NCBI GenBank assembly: GCA_008501585.1
Contig: QQUN01000021.1
Span: 62,001 to 126,000 of the forward strand
DNA length: 64,000 nt
Direction: 5' to 3'
Source: Pseudomonadota bacterium
GTDB lineage: Bacteria; Pseudomonadota; Gammaproteobacteria; Burkholderiales; Rhodocyclaceae
Positions within the stretch are counted from its first letter, which is position 1. Each line of letters opens with the position of its first letter. A model generated the notes under the pieces. That model was not told the DNA's origin, made no database searches, and worked only from the letters and a program-made list of their open reading frames with translations. Made by a program: the position numbers and the translations under genes. Shown in pieces: positions 27,721 through 36,951 of the stretch.

Positions 27721-30536
27721 CAGGCGATCTCCCGGGCGTACAATGCGAAAAGCTTGGCGGCTTGTTCTTTGTTCAGGCGTTTTCCATACGCAGGGTTGCG
27801 CAGGGGGGAGTCGGCCTGGTCAAGCTTCCACGGCCTCACGTCTTCGCCAACTTCGATTTCCGCCAGCCCCGCCGGTGTTCCATCAATGCGCGCGAATCCG
27901 GCTTCATTCAAGCGCGCCGTGCGAACTGTGCCGTTCGAGAACTTGACTGTCACCGGCGCACCCTGTACCGCGGATCCGTCGTAATACTTGCGTTCGACTT
28001 CGATCCAGTGCGGGACGTCGATCACGGTCCCTATTGGCAGGCCGTCAAGCGTGGTACTCCCCCGCCCCGGCCCCTCAAACGCATTCCCCCCACCCTTGAC
28101 CGAGAACTGCCCCGGGCAGGCGAAGGTGATGTTGCCGCCCGACAGGGTCACTGAGCTTTGCCCGGCCTTGAGCTGGATCTGCGTCTTGGCAAGGATGCGG
28201 ATCTCGTCGTTGGTGCTGGTGAGGATGACGGCCTTGTCGGCGTGAACGGCCATGGCATCGGTATGCGCCTGGAGGGTGTGTCGGCCGGCCGCGGCGATGG
28301 ATTTGATGCCGCCGGCGTGGCTGAACCAGCTGGCGGCTTGGCCGGCTGTGGTGCTGACGGTGTGGGCGGCGGCGCAGTGCCAGTCGTGCTGGACGGTGGC
28401 GTGCAGGTGCTCGGCGGCAAAGATGAGCGTGCCGGCGGGTGAGGTCAGGCCGATGTCGTCGGGGGTTTCGGTGAGGATGACGGGTTCGGCGAAGCGCTCG
28501 GTGGGCTCGCCGAGGCGGCGGGTGGCAGGCTGGGCCTTTTGGGCCGCTTGCCCGCCGATGGCGCCGGTGAACTTGCCGTCTTTGGCCGGGTCGATGCCGT
28601 CGATGAAGCGGGTTTGGCGGGCGTTTGCGGCCAGGGGCTGTGCGCCCTGGCCTGCGGCCGCGTCGGACAGGGCATTGGCTGTGCGCTCGGCTGCCCGCAG
28701 CTGGCCGACGGTTTCGGTGACATCGAGTTGCGTGCTCGTGGCGTTGCTGCGGGCCGTGGCCGAGAGAAGCATGCTTTCGCCAGCGCGCAGTGCGAGCCAG
28801 CCATCGGTACGCAGTTCAAAGCCACTGCCGCGCCACGGGCCACGGGTGGCGCCGAGCGGGGGGTGGTGGATCAGGTGGCCGAGGCCGAGCTGGCTGTCGG
28901 CGCCACTGCTGGCCAGGCGGGTCCGCAGTTGTCCGGGGGCGTCATCGGCTAGCCATTGGTTGTAGCCGGCATCGTGATTGTGGCTCGTCCAGCCGCTGAT
29001 GACGCCCGGATGATTGGCGTTTGAGTCGACGCCCGCGCTGAATGGCGGGAGGTCTTCGCCGGTAAATAGTTGGGCGACGACGACCGGGCGATCGATATCT
29101 CCGCCGATGAAGTCGACAAGCACCTCAGTGCCGATGCGCGGGAGGAAGTGGCTGCCCCAGTTGGGGCCCGCCAGCCATTCGGCAAGGCGTACCCAGGTGC
29201 CGGCGCGCTCGTCGCCGGGCGCGTTGGCGGTTTTTCCCTCGCTGTCGGAGCGGCCGCCGGGGTTGGGGGTGTCGCCGCGTTGCCAGTGGAACTGGATCTT
29301 GATGCGATGTTCGCGGTCGGTGGTGAGGGCGGCTGCCTGGTGCCCGACCACCCGCGCGGTTTGTGGCGGCACCTTGGGTTTGGGGGTGGGGGTTGGGACC
29401 ACCGGGCTGTGCGCGGCCTGGGCGACGAAGTCGTTTCGGTAGCTGCCGGATTCGAGTTCGGTGCTGGCAAGCAAACGGGCCATGCCGGCGCCGAGGTTAT
29501 TGGCCGCCTGGTGACGAACGGAGAGGACATGGAGGCTGGCCTCGTCCGCAGCGTACTGGGCGTGCTGGGTGAGCGTGAATCGATGGCCCGAGGCGAGTTG
29601 GCGGGCGCTGCCATGGCCGGCGAAGCGACGGGCGTGAGATTCGATGGCGTTCAGTTGCAGATCGGCATGCCGAGCGGCGGCCGGTGTGTCGTCGAAGGGA
29701 TAGGCGGCGGCACCATCGTAGCGCTCCATGACCGGTAGCACGCTGTTGTCGATGGCGCTGGTCGATTCGGCTGACGGTGCGAAGAGGCGCTTGTAGTCCC
29801 ACCCGGCCAGGCTGACCTTGTTGGTTTGGATCTGGCGGGTTTCGTGGACGCGTTGAATGGTGTCGGTGGCTTCGGTGGCGTCGGCGCGGTGATAGCGGAT
29901 GCTGGCTTGCGGACACTCGGGAGGCTGGGCGTGTCGGTCGAATATCACCAGCTTGTGGCGCGCGTGGCTGGCGCTGTCGCCCGCCTGGGCGTGCTGGTCG
30001 TGCTCAAAGCGGTAAGACAGGCCTTCGCCGGCGAGGATGCGTTGCACGAAGGCGAGGTCGCTTTCGCGATACTGGGTCAGCCGGCTGTGGGTGCGTAGCG
30101 GCTGGGTGACCTGAATGGTCCAGTCGGCCTCCGGGTAGTCGGCGAATACCGCCGCCAGCGCGCCGCACACATCGACATCTTGCAAAATGGCGCAGTCGAT
30201 GCGCTGACCGAGCAAGGCCAGCCATGGTTCGGCGATCAGCCGGTATCGCGCCAGACCGCCGTCGCCGCCGAGTTGGAGGGCTTGTGTGACGTAGCCGTGC
30301 CATGTCCGGGCGTGGCCGTCAGCGAGAAGGAGACGCAGGGTGATTTCTTCGCCGATGAGCGCGTTGAGGTCGAAATAGGCGTGGGTCGACAGACAGTCGA
30401 TGGTGAAGTGGAAGGGCGTGGAGATGGCCTCGGTGCCGATGAAGCGCTCGACCACCAGGGCGGCGTCCGGGAGCGCGGTGGCGATCTCGATCAGGCGGGC
30501 GTGTTGCGAGATGAAGGGCGAGAAAGAGGTGGTCAT
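27720..30536 (-). CDS. vgrG: Type VI secretion tip protein VgrG (TssI) with C-terminal extension
   Basis: 938 residues. The gp27-like base occupies about residues 1-375, then the gp5 OB-fold (PQTARVVGHQ to GGDIDRPVVVAQLF with WLAGPNWGSHFLPRIG TEVL), and the DUF2345 needle from about residue 650 (ETPDDIGLTSPAGTLIFAAE, then repeated short beta-strands to about 805). The last 110 residues form a separate beta-rich domain (GLPIGTVIDVPHWIEVERKY to GEDVRPWKLD) that probably holds the effector encoded next. VgrG trimers cap the Hcp tube. It is separated from tssL by 191 bases, so it may have its own promoter. No enzymatic motif is apparent in the extension. Confidence 0.93.
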   Translation of the reverse strand: MTTSFSPFISQHARLIEIATALPDAALVVERFIGTEAISTPFHFTIDCLSTHAYFDLNALIGEEITLRLLLADGHARTWHGYVTQALQLGGDGGLARYRLIAEPWLALLGQRIDCAILQDVDVCGALAAVFADYPEADWTIQVTQPLRTHSRLTQYRESDLAFVQRILAGEGLSYRFEHDQHAQAGDSASHARHKLVIFDRHAQPPECPQASIRYHRADATEATDTIQRVHETRQIQTNKVSLAGWDYKRLFAPSAESTSAIDNSVLPVMERYDGAAAYPFDDTPAAARHADLQLNAIESHARRFAGHGSARQLASGHRFTLTQHAQYAADEASLHVLSVRHQAANNLGAGMARLLASTELESGSYRNDFVAQAAHSPVVPTPTPKPKVPPQTARVVGHQAAALTTDREHRIKIQFHWQRGDTPNPGGRSDSEGKTANAPGDERAGTWVRLAEWLAGPNWGSHFLPRIGTEVLVDFIGGDIDRPVVVAQLFTGEDLPPFSAGVDSNANHPGVISGWTSHNHDAGYNQWLADDAPGQLRTRLASSGADSQLGLGHLIHHPPLGATRGPWRGSGFELRTDGWLALRAGESMLLSATARSNATSTQLDVTETVGQLRAAERTANALSDAAAGQGAQPLAANARQTRFIDGIDPAKDGKFTGAIGGQAAQKAQPATRRLGEPTERFAEPVILTETPDDIGLTSPAGTLIFAAEHLHATVQHDWHCAAAHTVSTTAGQAASWFSHAGGIKSIAAAGRHTLQAHTDAMAVHADKAVILTSTNDEIRILAKTQIQLKAGQSSVTLSGGNITFACPGQFSVKGGGNAFEGPGRGSTTLDGLPIGTVIDVPHWIEVERKYYDGSAVQGAPVTVKFSNGTVRTARLNEAGFARIDGTPAGLAEIEVGEDVRPWKLDQADSPLRNPAYGKRLNKEQAAKLFALYAREIA

Positions 30537-30727
30537 GGCGAGCGCGTCGCTTGCGGTCGGTGGCGTCGGAGGCTGAGCGTTCTTCGGGCGTGGCCGAGCG
30601 GCGCCCCAAAAACGGTCTGATCGAAGCGCAAAGCACCGCCATAGCTCGGGCGATGGCGAGCATGTGCAACGACGAGCAGGTCGTCTTTGGGAGGACGAGC
30701 GGACATGAACGAAAGACTCTCAGGCGC

Positions 30728-31495
30728 TCAGGGCAGGGTGATGGTGAGGGTCGGCGCGCGGGGGGCGAGCTGAACGATGTCGTGGAATGGCGCGAGGGTT
30801 TGGTCTACGGCGCGCTCGGCATGACTGTTCAGCGCAACGTAGGCGATCAGGCCGGCAAGCGAGAGCACCGAGGCAACCACCCAGAGCGGGATTTCGCGCT
30901 TGAGCGTATGGGCGATCTGGTCGGGCGGCGCACCGTGCGGCGCGAAGGCAGCGGGTTTGCCCTTGAGGTGTGCGATCTGTTCGCCCAGTTGTGCGGTGAG
31001 GTATTTGAGCTTTTCGGGGCCTTCGAGAAGGTACTTGCCCTTGAAGCCGAGCAGCAGGCACATGTGAAAGACTTCGAGTGCATTGAGCCGCTTGGCGCCG
31101 CCATTGCGGGCCTGTTCGAGCTTGTCGAAGAAGTGTTCTCCGGCGAGTTGGTCACCAAACAGCGCCAGTTGCAGCGGCCGGCGTTCCCAGGTGTCGCGAA
31201 TGGCGCTGCGCGAGGAGAGGATGATTTCGTCTACCGCGGCGCAAAAGGCGTACTTTGCGTCGAAGATGTCGTCGGCATTGAAATGGTGTTTTGTCGCCGT
31301 GCGTTCGAAGGTGGCGAGGAATTTCTGGATCTGCGTGGTGAAGCTCTCTGCGTCACCGGGCGCGGTCTGATTGCGCAGCAGGATGAGCATGTAAAAGCCG
31401 TCGTAGAGCAGATCGACCAGTGTGCGTGCGTTGGTATCGGCGGCGGGGCGGGGCGCGGGCACGGCGTCGGCAAACAGGGTGGGCGGGTTGTTCAT
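30728..31495 (-). CDS. tssL: T6SS membrane-complex protein TssL (DotU/IcmH)
   Basis: 255 residues. The cytoplasmic hook-shaped domain (LVDLLYDGFYMLILLRNQTA to LLEGPEKLKYLTAQLGEQIA) precedes a single C-terminal membrane segment (about residues 205-226, PLWVVASVLSLAGLIAYVAL) and a short periplasmic tail, the classical tail-anchored topology. There is no OmpA-like peptidoglycan-binding extension. The start overlaps the tssK stop by 4 bases. TssL partners with TssM, but no tssM follows it here: the next gene is vgrG. Confidence 0.93.
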   Translation of the reverse strand: MNNPPTLFADAVPAPRPAADTNARTLVDLLYDGFYMLILLRNQTAPGDAESFTTQIQKFLATFERTATKHHFNADDIFDAKYAFCAAVDEIILSSRSAIRDTWERRPLQLALFGDQLAGEHFFDKLEQARNGGAKRLNALEVFHMCLLLGFKGKYLLEGPEKLKYLTAQLGEQIAHLKGKPAAFAPHGAPPDQIAHTLKREIPLWVVASVLSLAGLIAYVALNSHAERAVDQTLAPFHDIVQLAPRAPTLTITLP

Positions 31496-32835
31496 GGCGT
31501 GACGGCGATCAGTTCGAGTTTGAGATCCTGGTAGCTCTCGGGCGCGTAGATCATGATCGACTGCGCCTTGAGCATGCGTTCATAGAGCGGGCTGCGGCTG
31601 TCGAGCGCAAAGTAGAGCGCGCCCGGCCGCACCGGAATCGCCGCCGGGACCTGGGCCGCGTGGCTCAGTCGCACGCCGGACATGGCCGACAGGACAAGCT
31701 TCTCGACGTCGTCCGGAGCACCCACCTTGAGCCGGAGCGGTACGGACTCGATGAGTTCGGACTGCGGCTGCGTGGCGCTGATCGACAGATAGAAGGTGGT
31801 GTCTTCGGTGATCTTGTCGGAATCCAGCCGGCCGGCATGGAAGGCCGGCTTGGGTTGAGTGAGCGTAATGGCGAAATAGCGGGTGGAGATGACGGTGTCG
31901 AGCAGGTCGCGGAGGATCATGTCGAGCCGTGTGAAGCTGGGCCCGGGGGCGGCGTGGTCGTAGGCAGGCAGGTCGTTCAGGCCGTGCTGTTTCGAGAACG
32001 TCAGCAAGCCGCCGGCGAGGCGGAGCAGCTCCTGGAACAGGCGCTCGGGGTGCAGGTCGGGGTTGCGGTGCAGATGGGTGAGCGCCGCGCAAGCGCTGCT
32101 GGCGGTATGGAGCAGCCAGAAAGAGGCGATGTCACCCGAGCGGAACTCGATCACGTTCTGCGAAGGCTCGCGGTGAAAGCCATACAGCGCATCGACCTTT
32201 GCCCGTAGCGCATCGATCTGGCGGCGGAGCATCAGATACAGCAGCGGGGCGGAGCGGACCGACACGGAGGGGGGGAGGAAGGTCGGGTCGCGCTCGAAGC
32301 CGTCGCTGGCGGTGCGTCGGATGCGCAGCAGCGGGAGGGTGGCAAACTGGTCCAGGGGTTCGCTGGCGGCCTTCAGGTAGGCCAGTTGGCTGAGCGTGCT
32401 GATCGGGGCATCGGCCGCGTCGGTGAACAGGTCCGACGTGTCGCAGGCTTCGATCAGAAAGCGCGCCTGGCCGGCATCGCCGAGTTGTTCGGCGCAGTTT
32501 CCGCCGTGCGTCTTGAGGTGATGGACCGCCAGATGAAAAACCGTGTTGTCCTGCTCCGAGACCAGGGGGTCGAGCGCCACCGGCGGCGGCAGCTGGTCCG
32601 TGCCGGGCGCCGAAAAAACCGAACCGTCGGGGAAGACTGCGTCGACTCGCAGCAGCCGCAGCGTGCCGCTTTTCAGGGCGTCGATATCCAGCTCGAGATC
32701 CTTGATCCCCCAGGCGAAGGGCTGAGCGGTCATCAGGGCGTGGCGACTCAGTGACTCGGCGTAGGCGTCCTGCCGCTGGAAATGTTGGGGTCGGAGAAAC
32801 AGGCCTTCGCCCCACAGGATTTTTGCGCTTTGCAT
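31492..32835 (-). CDS. tssK: T6SS baseplate protein TssK
   Basis: 447 residues from the ATG at 32835 (MQSAKILWGEGLFLRPQHFQ), the conserved TssK start; a longer in-frame opening at 32919 runs into tssJ and is unlikely. TssK links the TssFGE wedge of the baseplate to the TssJLM membrane complex. The shell domain is N-terminal (LFLRPQHFQRQDAYAE), the neck helical (FHREPSQNVIEF, LHRNPDLHPERLFQELLRLA), and the receptor-binding domain ends with SIMIYAPESYQDLKLELIAV. Second gene of tssJ-tssK-tssL. Confidence 0.94.
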   Translation of the reverse strand: MQSAKILWGEGLFLRPQHFQRQDAYAESLSRHALMTAQPFAWGIKDLELDIDALKSGTLRLLRVDAVFPDGSVFSAPGTDQLPPPVALDPLVSEQDNTVFHLAVHHLKTHGGNCAEQLGDAGQARFLIEACDTSDLFTDAADAPISTLSQLAYLKAASEPLDQFATLPLLRIRRTASDGFERDPTFLPPSVSVRSAPLLYLMLRRQIDALRAKVDALYGFHREPSQNVIEFRSGDIASFWLLHTASSACAALTHLHRNPDLHPERLFQELLRLAGGLLTFSKQHGLNDLPAYDHAAPGPSFTRLDMILRDLLDTVISTRYFAITLTQPKPAFHAGRLDSDKITEDTTFYLSISATQPQSELIESVPLRLKVGAPDDVEKLVLSAMSGVRLSHAAQVPAAIPVRPGALYFALDSRSPLYERMLKAQSIMIYAPESYQDLKLELIAVTP

Positions 32836-32848
32836 CGGGTTTCTCGAT

Positions 32849-33454
32849 CTAGGTGTTGCACTGGACGCCAGCGAGGGTCCGTGATGTTTCGATGGGGGTA
32901 GCGTTCGATAACGCGCCACGTCCGGCGGTCAGTGCGCATGCATGCGCGCCGATGGTGATCCCCTCCTGGCTCGACGCTTCGGCATCGAAGGACAGCTTCC
33001 AGCGCCCGTTTGCCGGCGAATGGAACAGCCCCACCACGCCAATCACGGTGCCTCCTTCGGGCAGAGTCAGGGGCAGGTCGTAGCGCTTGCCCGGGATGAG
33101 TACGAGGTCGCGCACCGCAATCAGATCCTCCTTGAGCAGCGCCCGCCCGGCATCGTCGGCACTGGCCACGCTGTACGGCATGTCGCCAAAGGCGCGGTCG
33201 TTGCGCAGCTGGTAGATCCGCAGCACCAGTGAAAGCGGCTCGCCCGACGCGGTGGTATTCAGCGCTTGCCCAGCCGAGATGTGCAGGGCAACGGCCGTTG
33301 GTTCGCGGGCGCCGGCGTTCGGCTCAGCCTTGATGCCGGAGAGCTGCATGGCGATGTTGACCGCGGCGCCCACCGCCTGAACGGCCGCAGGGCCGCCGCA
33401 ACCGGAAACACTCAGCGCGACGATGGCAGCGTATAGCCCTGTTCTGGCAATCAT
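32849..33454 (-). CDS. tssJ: T6SS outer-membrane lipoprotein TssJ
   Basis: 201 residues from the ATG at 33454, which gives an ordinary lipoprotein signal (MIARTGLYAAIVALSVSGC, lipidated Cys19); an ATG at 33508 would add 18 polar residues. The beta-sandwich shows the TssJ pattern: ALHISAGQALNTTASGEPLS, LVLRIYQLRNDRAFGDM, LIPGKRYDLPLTLPEGGTVI and IGVVGLFHSPANGRWKLSFD. It anchors the TssLM trans-envelope complex to the outer membrane. First gene of the minus-strand operon, divergent from the TPR lipoprotein gene. Confidence 0.9.
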   Translation of the reverse strand: MIARTGLYAAIVALSVSGCGGPAAVQAVGAAVNIAMQLSGIKAEPNAGAREPTAVALHISAGQALNTTASGEPLSLVLRIYQLRNDRAFGDMPYSVASADDAGRALLKEDLIAVRDLVLIPGKRYDLPLTLPEGGTVIGVVGLFHSPANGRWKLSFDAEASSQEGITIGAHACALTAGRGALSNATPIETSRTLAGVQCNT

Positions 33455-33480
33455 TGGAAAAGCCGGGTTGTTGGAGAGAA

Positions 33481-33567
33481 TGACATTGTCACTTTTTGTG
33501 CTTGCCATGCTAGCATGCCGACGTCGTATGCAAAACAGTTGTTTCCGTGAGGCGGCGACTGTACTAT
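33481..33567. promoter_or_regulatory. Divergent T6SS control region with short palindromes and a candidate promoter
   Basis: Between the two T6SS operons lie two short palindromes, TGACA-T-TGTCA (33481-33491) and CATGCTAGCATG (33506-33517), and a weak plus-strand promoter, TTGTTT (33539-33544), 17 bases, TACTAT (33562-33567). The palindromes are possible operators; no regulator gene is adjacent. Confidence 0.35.
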
Positions 33568-33619
33568 CTTGGCCTTTTCAAGGCAAACATTTGTCATATT
33601 CAACATGAGTTCTGTCGGA

Positions 33620-34273
33620 ATGAAATCGAGGCAGTTGTATCGCACGCGCTGGTCCGTCCTGCTTTGCGCCGGGGTGTTGGTTCTCCTGCAAGGATGTGCG
33701 AGCCAGCCTGTTCCGCTGTCGCAGGAGGATTTTTCCAAGGCGATGGAGGTGTCGGGCGTCAAGGTCGATGCATTGCTCGGCGAGCAGAAGCTCGACGAGG
33801 CGGTTGGCTTGCTGACCAAGATGGCGGACGACAACCCGGCTCGGAAGGAGCCTTGGGTGCGTATGGCACGGATGTACTTCGACGCCGAAAACTACGGCAA
33901 TGCCATTGTTGCGGCCGATGAGGCGCTTCAGCGTGACAGTGCCGACCGCACGGCAAAGGGACTGCGGGCGGTCAGCGGATTGCGCGTGGCAACCCAGTCG
34001 CTTGCGGAGCTTCGCGACGACGCCAATCTGAAAGGCTCCGCACGGGCGGATGCCGTCAGCCTGGCCAACGTGCTTCGCGAGACACTCGGCGAGGATGTGC
34101 TGGTGCCGCCGTTGTCCCCGGAAATGCAGCGCAAGCAAGCAGAAGAAAACGAGGCAAAGGCGCGGTCCTCGCGCCGGGTCCGGCGTACGCCGGTCAAGGC
34201 GGCTGCGGCGCCGCCGCCGCGTCCGGCTGCGGTGCCGGCGGTCAATGGCGACCCGTTCAGCGTGCTCAAGTAG
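33620..34273 (+). CDS. T6SS-associated TPR lipoprotein
   Basis: 217 residues from the ATG at 33620 (an ATG at 33605 is equally possible). A lipobox (VLVLLQGC) follows a hydrophobic signal. The mature part has a short tetratricopeptide-like helical array (EQKLDEAVGLLTKMADDNPA, WVRMARMYFDAENYGNAIVA, ADEALQRDSADRTAKGLRAV) and a basic, Ala/Pro-rich tail. Genes of this type precede tssB in several betaproteobacterial T6SS loci, but their function is not established; a role in envelope assembly of the apparatus is plausible. First gene of the plus-strand operon, 50 bases before tssB. Confidence 0.72.
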   Translation: MKSRQLYRTRWSVLLCAGVLVLLQGCASQPVPLSQEDFSKAMEVSGVKVDALLGEQKLDEAVGLLTKMADDNPARKEPWVRMARMYFDAENYGNAIVAADEALQRDSADRTAKGLRAVSGLRVATQSLAELRDDANLKGSARADAVSLANVLRETLGEDVLVPPLSPEMQRKQAEENEAKARSSRRVRRTPVKAAAAPPPRPAAVPAVNGDPFSVLK

Positions 34274-34323
34274 CGCGCCGGATTCGCCTGTCAGCGTAAT
34301 GAATTTCAGAACGGAGACGTGTT

Positions 34324-34836
34324 GTGGCTAAGAAGGAAAGTGTTCAGAAGCGGTTGCAGAAGGTTCGCCCGCCGCGCGTGCAGCTCACCTATGACGTTGA
34401 ACGGGGGGATGCGATCGAGCAGAAGGAATTGCCTTTCGTGGTGGGCGTGCTTGGCGACTACGCCGGACAGTCGGCACTGCCGCAGGGCAAATTGCGCGAC
34501 CGCAAGTTCGTCAATGTCGACCTCGACAACTTCGATGACGTGATGGCGGGCCTGGCGCCACGTGCCGCGTTCCGGGTCAAGAACCGCCTGACGCCGGAGG
34601 GGGGTGAGATTGCGGTGGACCTGACCTTCAACCAGTTCGAGGACTTTCGCCCCGAGTCGGTGGTGGAGCAGGTCGAGCCGCTGCGCAAGTTGCTTGAGGC
34701 GCGCTCCAAGATTGCCGACCTGCGCAACAAGCTGGCAGGTAACGAAAAACTCGAGGATCTGCTGGTCGATGTGCTCAAGAGCACCGAGCAACTGCAGCGG
34801 TTGGGGCGGTCGGATGAACCGGAGGTGAGCGAATGA
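34324..34836 (+). CDS. tssB: T6SS sheath small subunit TssB (VipA)
   Basis: 170 residues, GTG start with a GGAGA ribosome binding site. It contains the conserved VQLTYDVERGDAIEQKELPF and VVGVLGDYAG segments and the C-terminal helix (RKLLEARSKIADLRNKLAGN) that contacts TssC and ClpV. It forms the contractile sheath with TssC, whose ATG overlaps the tssB stop. Confidence 0.96.
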   Translation: MAKKESVQKRLQKVRPPRVQLTYDVERGDAIEQKELPFVVGVLGDYAGQSALPQGKLRDRKFVNVDLDNFDDVMAGLAPRAAFRVKNRLTPEGGEIAVDLTFNQFEDFRPESVVEQVEPLRKLLEARSKIADLRNKLAGNEKLEDLLVDVLKSTEQLQRLGRSDEPEVSE

Positions 34837-36317
34837 CGAGCCAGGTTGCAGCACATGCGTCAGGCGCCGGCGTCGCGGAGGTCAATCTGCTGGAGCAGAT
34901 CATCGAGGACAGCCGCGTTGCCCGCTCGGATATCGAGAAAGCGCGGGCCCGCGACATCATCAGCGAGTTTGCCAGCCAGGTGCTTGAGGGTGAGGTCGTC
35001 GTCTCGGAGAATCTTGCCGCGTCGCTTGATGCCCGGGTGGCGGAACTGGACCGCCTGATCTCCGAGCAGCTCAGCGAGGTCATGCATGCACCGGCGTTTC
35101 AGGCTCTTGAAGGGGCCTGGACCGGCCTGCACTACCTGTGCAAGCACACCTCGACCGGTGAACAGCTCAAGATCAAGCTGATGAGCGCAACGAAGAAAGA
35201 GCTGGTCAAGGATTTCAAGACGGCGATCGACTTCGACCAGAGCGCTTTGTTCAAGAAGGTCTATGAAGAAGAGTTCGGGACTTTCGGCGGTGCGCCATTC
35301 GGAAGCCTGATCGGTCAGTTCGAGGTGACCCGTCAGCCGGAGGACATGTATTTCATCGAGCAGATGTCTCACGTGGCCGCCGCGGCACATGCCCCGTTTG
35401 TCACCGCAGCCTCCCCGGAATTGTTCGGTCTCGATTCATTCACCGACCTGGGCAAGCCACGCGATCTGTCGAAAGTATTCGATACCGTCGAGTATGCAAA
35501 ATGGAAATCCTTCCGTGATGCCGAGGATTCCCGCTATGTCGGTCTCGCCTTGCCCCGTTTCCTGGGGCGCCTGCCGTACAACCCGATCGATGGCGTTACC
35601 ACGGAGGGATTCAACTTCGTCGAAGAGGTCGATGGCAGCGACCACAGCAAGTACCTGTGGTGCAACGCAGCCTTCGCCTTTGCGGCGCGCCTGACCAACG
35701 CCTTTGAAAACTACGGCTGGTGCGCTGCCATCCGCGGGGTGGAGGGCGGCGGCCTGGTCGAGGATTTGCCCACCCACACGTTCCGGACCGATGAAGGCGA
35801 GATTGCCCTCAAGTGCCCCACCGAAATCGCCATTACCGACCGGCGTGAAAAGGAACTCAGCGACCTCGGGTTCATCCCCCTGGTGCATTGCAAGAACACC
35901 GATTTCGCGGCGTTTTTCGGGGCGCAGTCGACCCAGAAGGCAAAGAAGTACGACACCGACTCGGCCAACGCCAACGCCTCGCTGTCGGCGCAACTGCAAT
36001 ACATCTTCGCCGTGTCGCGTATTGCGCACTACATGAAGGCCATGATGCGCGACAAGATCGGCAGTTTTGCCTCGTCGGCCAACGTTGAAACCTACATCCA
36101 GCGCTGGATCGATCAGTACGTGACCGCCGATGACTCGGCGTCCCAGGAAACCAAGGCGCAGTTCCCGCTTCGCGAAGCTTCCATCGAGGTCAGCGAGGTG
36201 GCGGGGCGCCCTGGTGTCTATCGCGCCGTCTCGTTCATCCGGCCGCATTTCCAGCTGGACGAACTGTCGGTATCCCTGCGTCTGGTGGCTGAACTGCCCC
36301 AGTCGAGCAAGGGATGA
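34833..36317 (+). CDS. tssC: T6SS sheath large subunit TssC (VipB)
   Basis: 494 residues, overlapping tssB by 4 bases. Typical motifs: FQALEGAWTGLHYLCKHTST, FGSLIGQFEVTRQPEDMYFI, LGRLPYNPIDGV, NAAFAFAARLTNAFENYGWC and the C-terminal VAGRPGVYRAVSFIRPHFQL. It provides the body of the sheath that contracts around the Hcp tube. Length is standard. Confidence 0.97.
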   Translation: MTSQVAAHASGAGVAEVNLLEQIIEDSRVARSDIEKARARDIISEFASQVLEGEVVVSENLAASLDARVAELDRLISEQLSEVMHAPAFQALEGAWTGLHYLCKHTSTGEQLKIKLMSATKKELVKDFKTAIDFDQSALFKKVYEEEFGTFGGAPFGSLIGQFEVTRQPEDMYFIEQMSHVAAAAHAPFVTAASPELFGLDSFTDLGKPRDLSKVFDTVEYAKWKSFRDAEDSRYVGLALPRFLGRLPYNPIDGVTTEGFNFVEEVDGSDHSKYLWCNAAFAFAARLTNAFENYGWCAAIRGVEGGGLVEDLPTHTFRTDEGEIALKCPTEIAITDRREKELSDLGFIPLVHCKNTDFAAFFGAQSTQKAKKYDTDSANANASLSAQLQYIFAVSRIAHYMKAMMRDKIGSFASSANVETYIQRWIDQYVTADDSASQETKAQFPLREASIEVSEVAGRPGVYRAVSFIRPHFQLDELSVSLRLVAELPQSSKG

Positions 36318-36351
36318 TTTTTCTCTGTCATAACCCAAAAGGGGATCAAGC

Positions 36352-36888
36352 GTGAAGGATATTTACGTCGAGTTCAAAGGAAGCGACATCAAGGGCGACT
36401 CCCGCGATGCCAAACACAAGGACACGGTCGAGGTTTCGGCATGGAGCCACACCATCCGCCAGCCCAAGTCGGCCACCGCGTCGGGCTCCGGCGGCCACAC
36501 CGCTGAGCGGGTCGAGCACGGCGAGATGATGTTCACCAAGGACATCGATGGCGCCAGCCCGAAGCTTTATCAGGCATGCTCGTCGGGCCTGGTGGTCAAT
36601 GACGTGATCATCTATTTCTACCGTGCCTTTGGTGGGAAGAACACCGCCGGCAACCCGTCCGGGACGCAAAACCGCCACCAGTACCTGAAGATCGAACTGA
36701 AGAACGCGATCATTGCGTCGGTGTCGCCGTCGGTGACGGATGAAGGCATTCCGCAAGAGACCTTCTCGCTGAAATACTCAGCCGTGAAGTGGACCTATGA
36801 CGAGTTGAACATCGATGGCAACAAGTCCGGGAAGGTGAACATCCAGGGCGCTTGGAACCTGGCCAAGAACACCCCGAACCTGACCTGA
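36352..36888 (+). CDS. hcp: T6SS tube protein Hcp (TssD)
   Basis: 178 residues, GTG start with AGGGGA 8 bases upstream. The Hcp fold is indicated by MKDIYVEFKGSDIKGDSRDA, KDTVEVSAWSHTIRQPKSAT, MMFTKDIDGASPKLYQACSS and IPQETFSLKYSAVKWTYDEL. Hexameric rings stack into the inner tube and are secreted. The strong ribosome binding site and the downstream hairpin fit high expression. There is no fused effector domain. Confidence 0.96.
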   Translation: MKDIYVEFKGSDIKGDSRDAKHKDTVEVSAWSHTIRQPKSATASGSGGHTAERVEHGEMMFTKDIDGASPKLYQACSSGLVVNDVIIYFYRAFGGKNTAGNPSGTQNRHQYLKIELKNAIIASVSPSVTDEGIPQETFSLKYSAVKWTYDELNIDGNKSGKVNIQGAWNLAKNTPNLT

Positions 36889-36909
36889 CCGGCGCGGGCG
36901 CCTTGGAAT

Positions 36910-36940
36910 AATGGCGGAGTTTCGACTCCGCCATTCTTTC
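36910..36940 (+). terminator. Hairpin between hcp and tssE
   Basis: AATGGCGGAGT, loop TTCG, ACTCCGCCATT then CTTTC: a perfect 11-bp stem with a UUCG-type tetraloop and no real U-tract. It is probably a partial terminator or a 3' stabiliser that lets hcp be expressed above the downstream tss genes. Confidence 0.6.
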
Positions 36941-36951
36941 GGAATGCATGG

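Noticed and set aside
36910-36940. Full rho-independent terminator after hcp
   Set aside because: The stem is strong but lacks a U-tract, and tssE-clpV must be transcribed through it.
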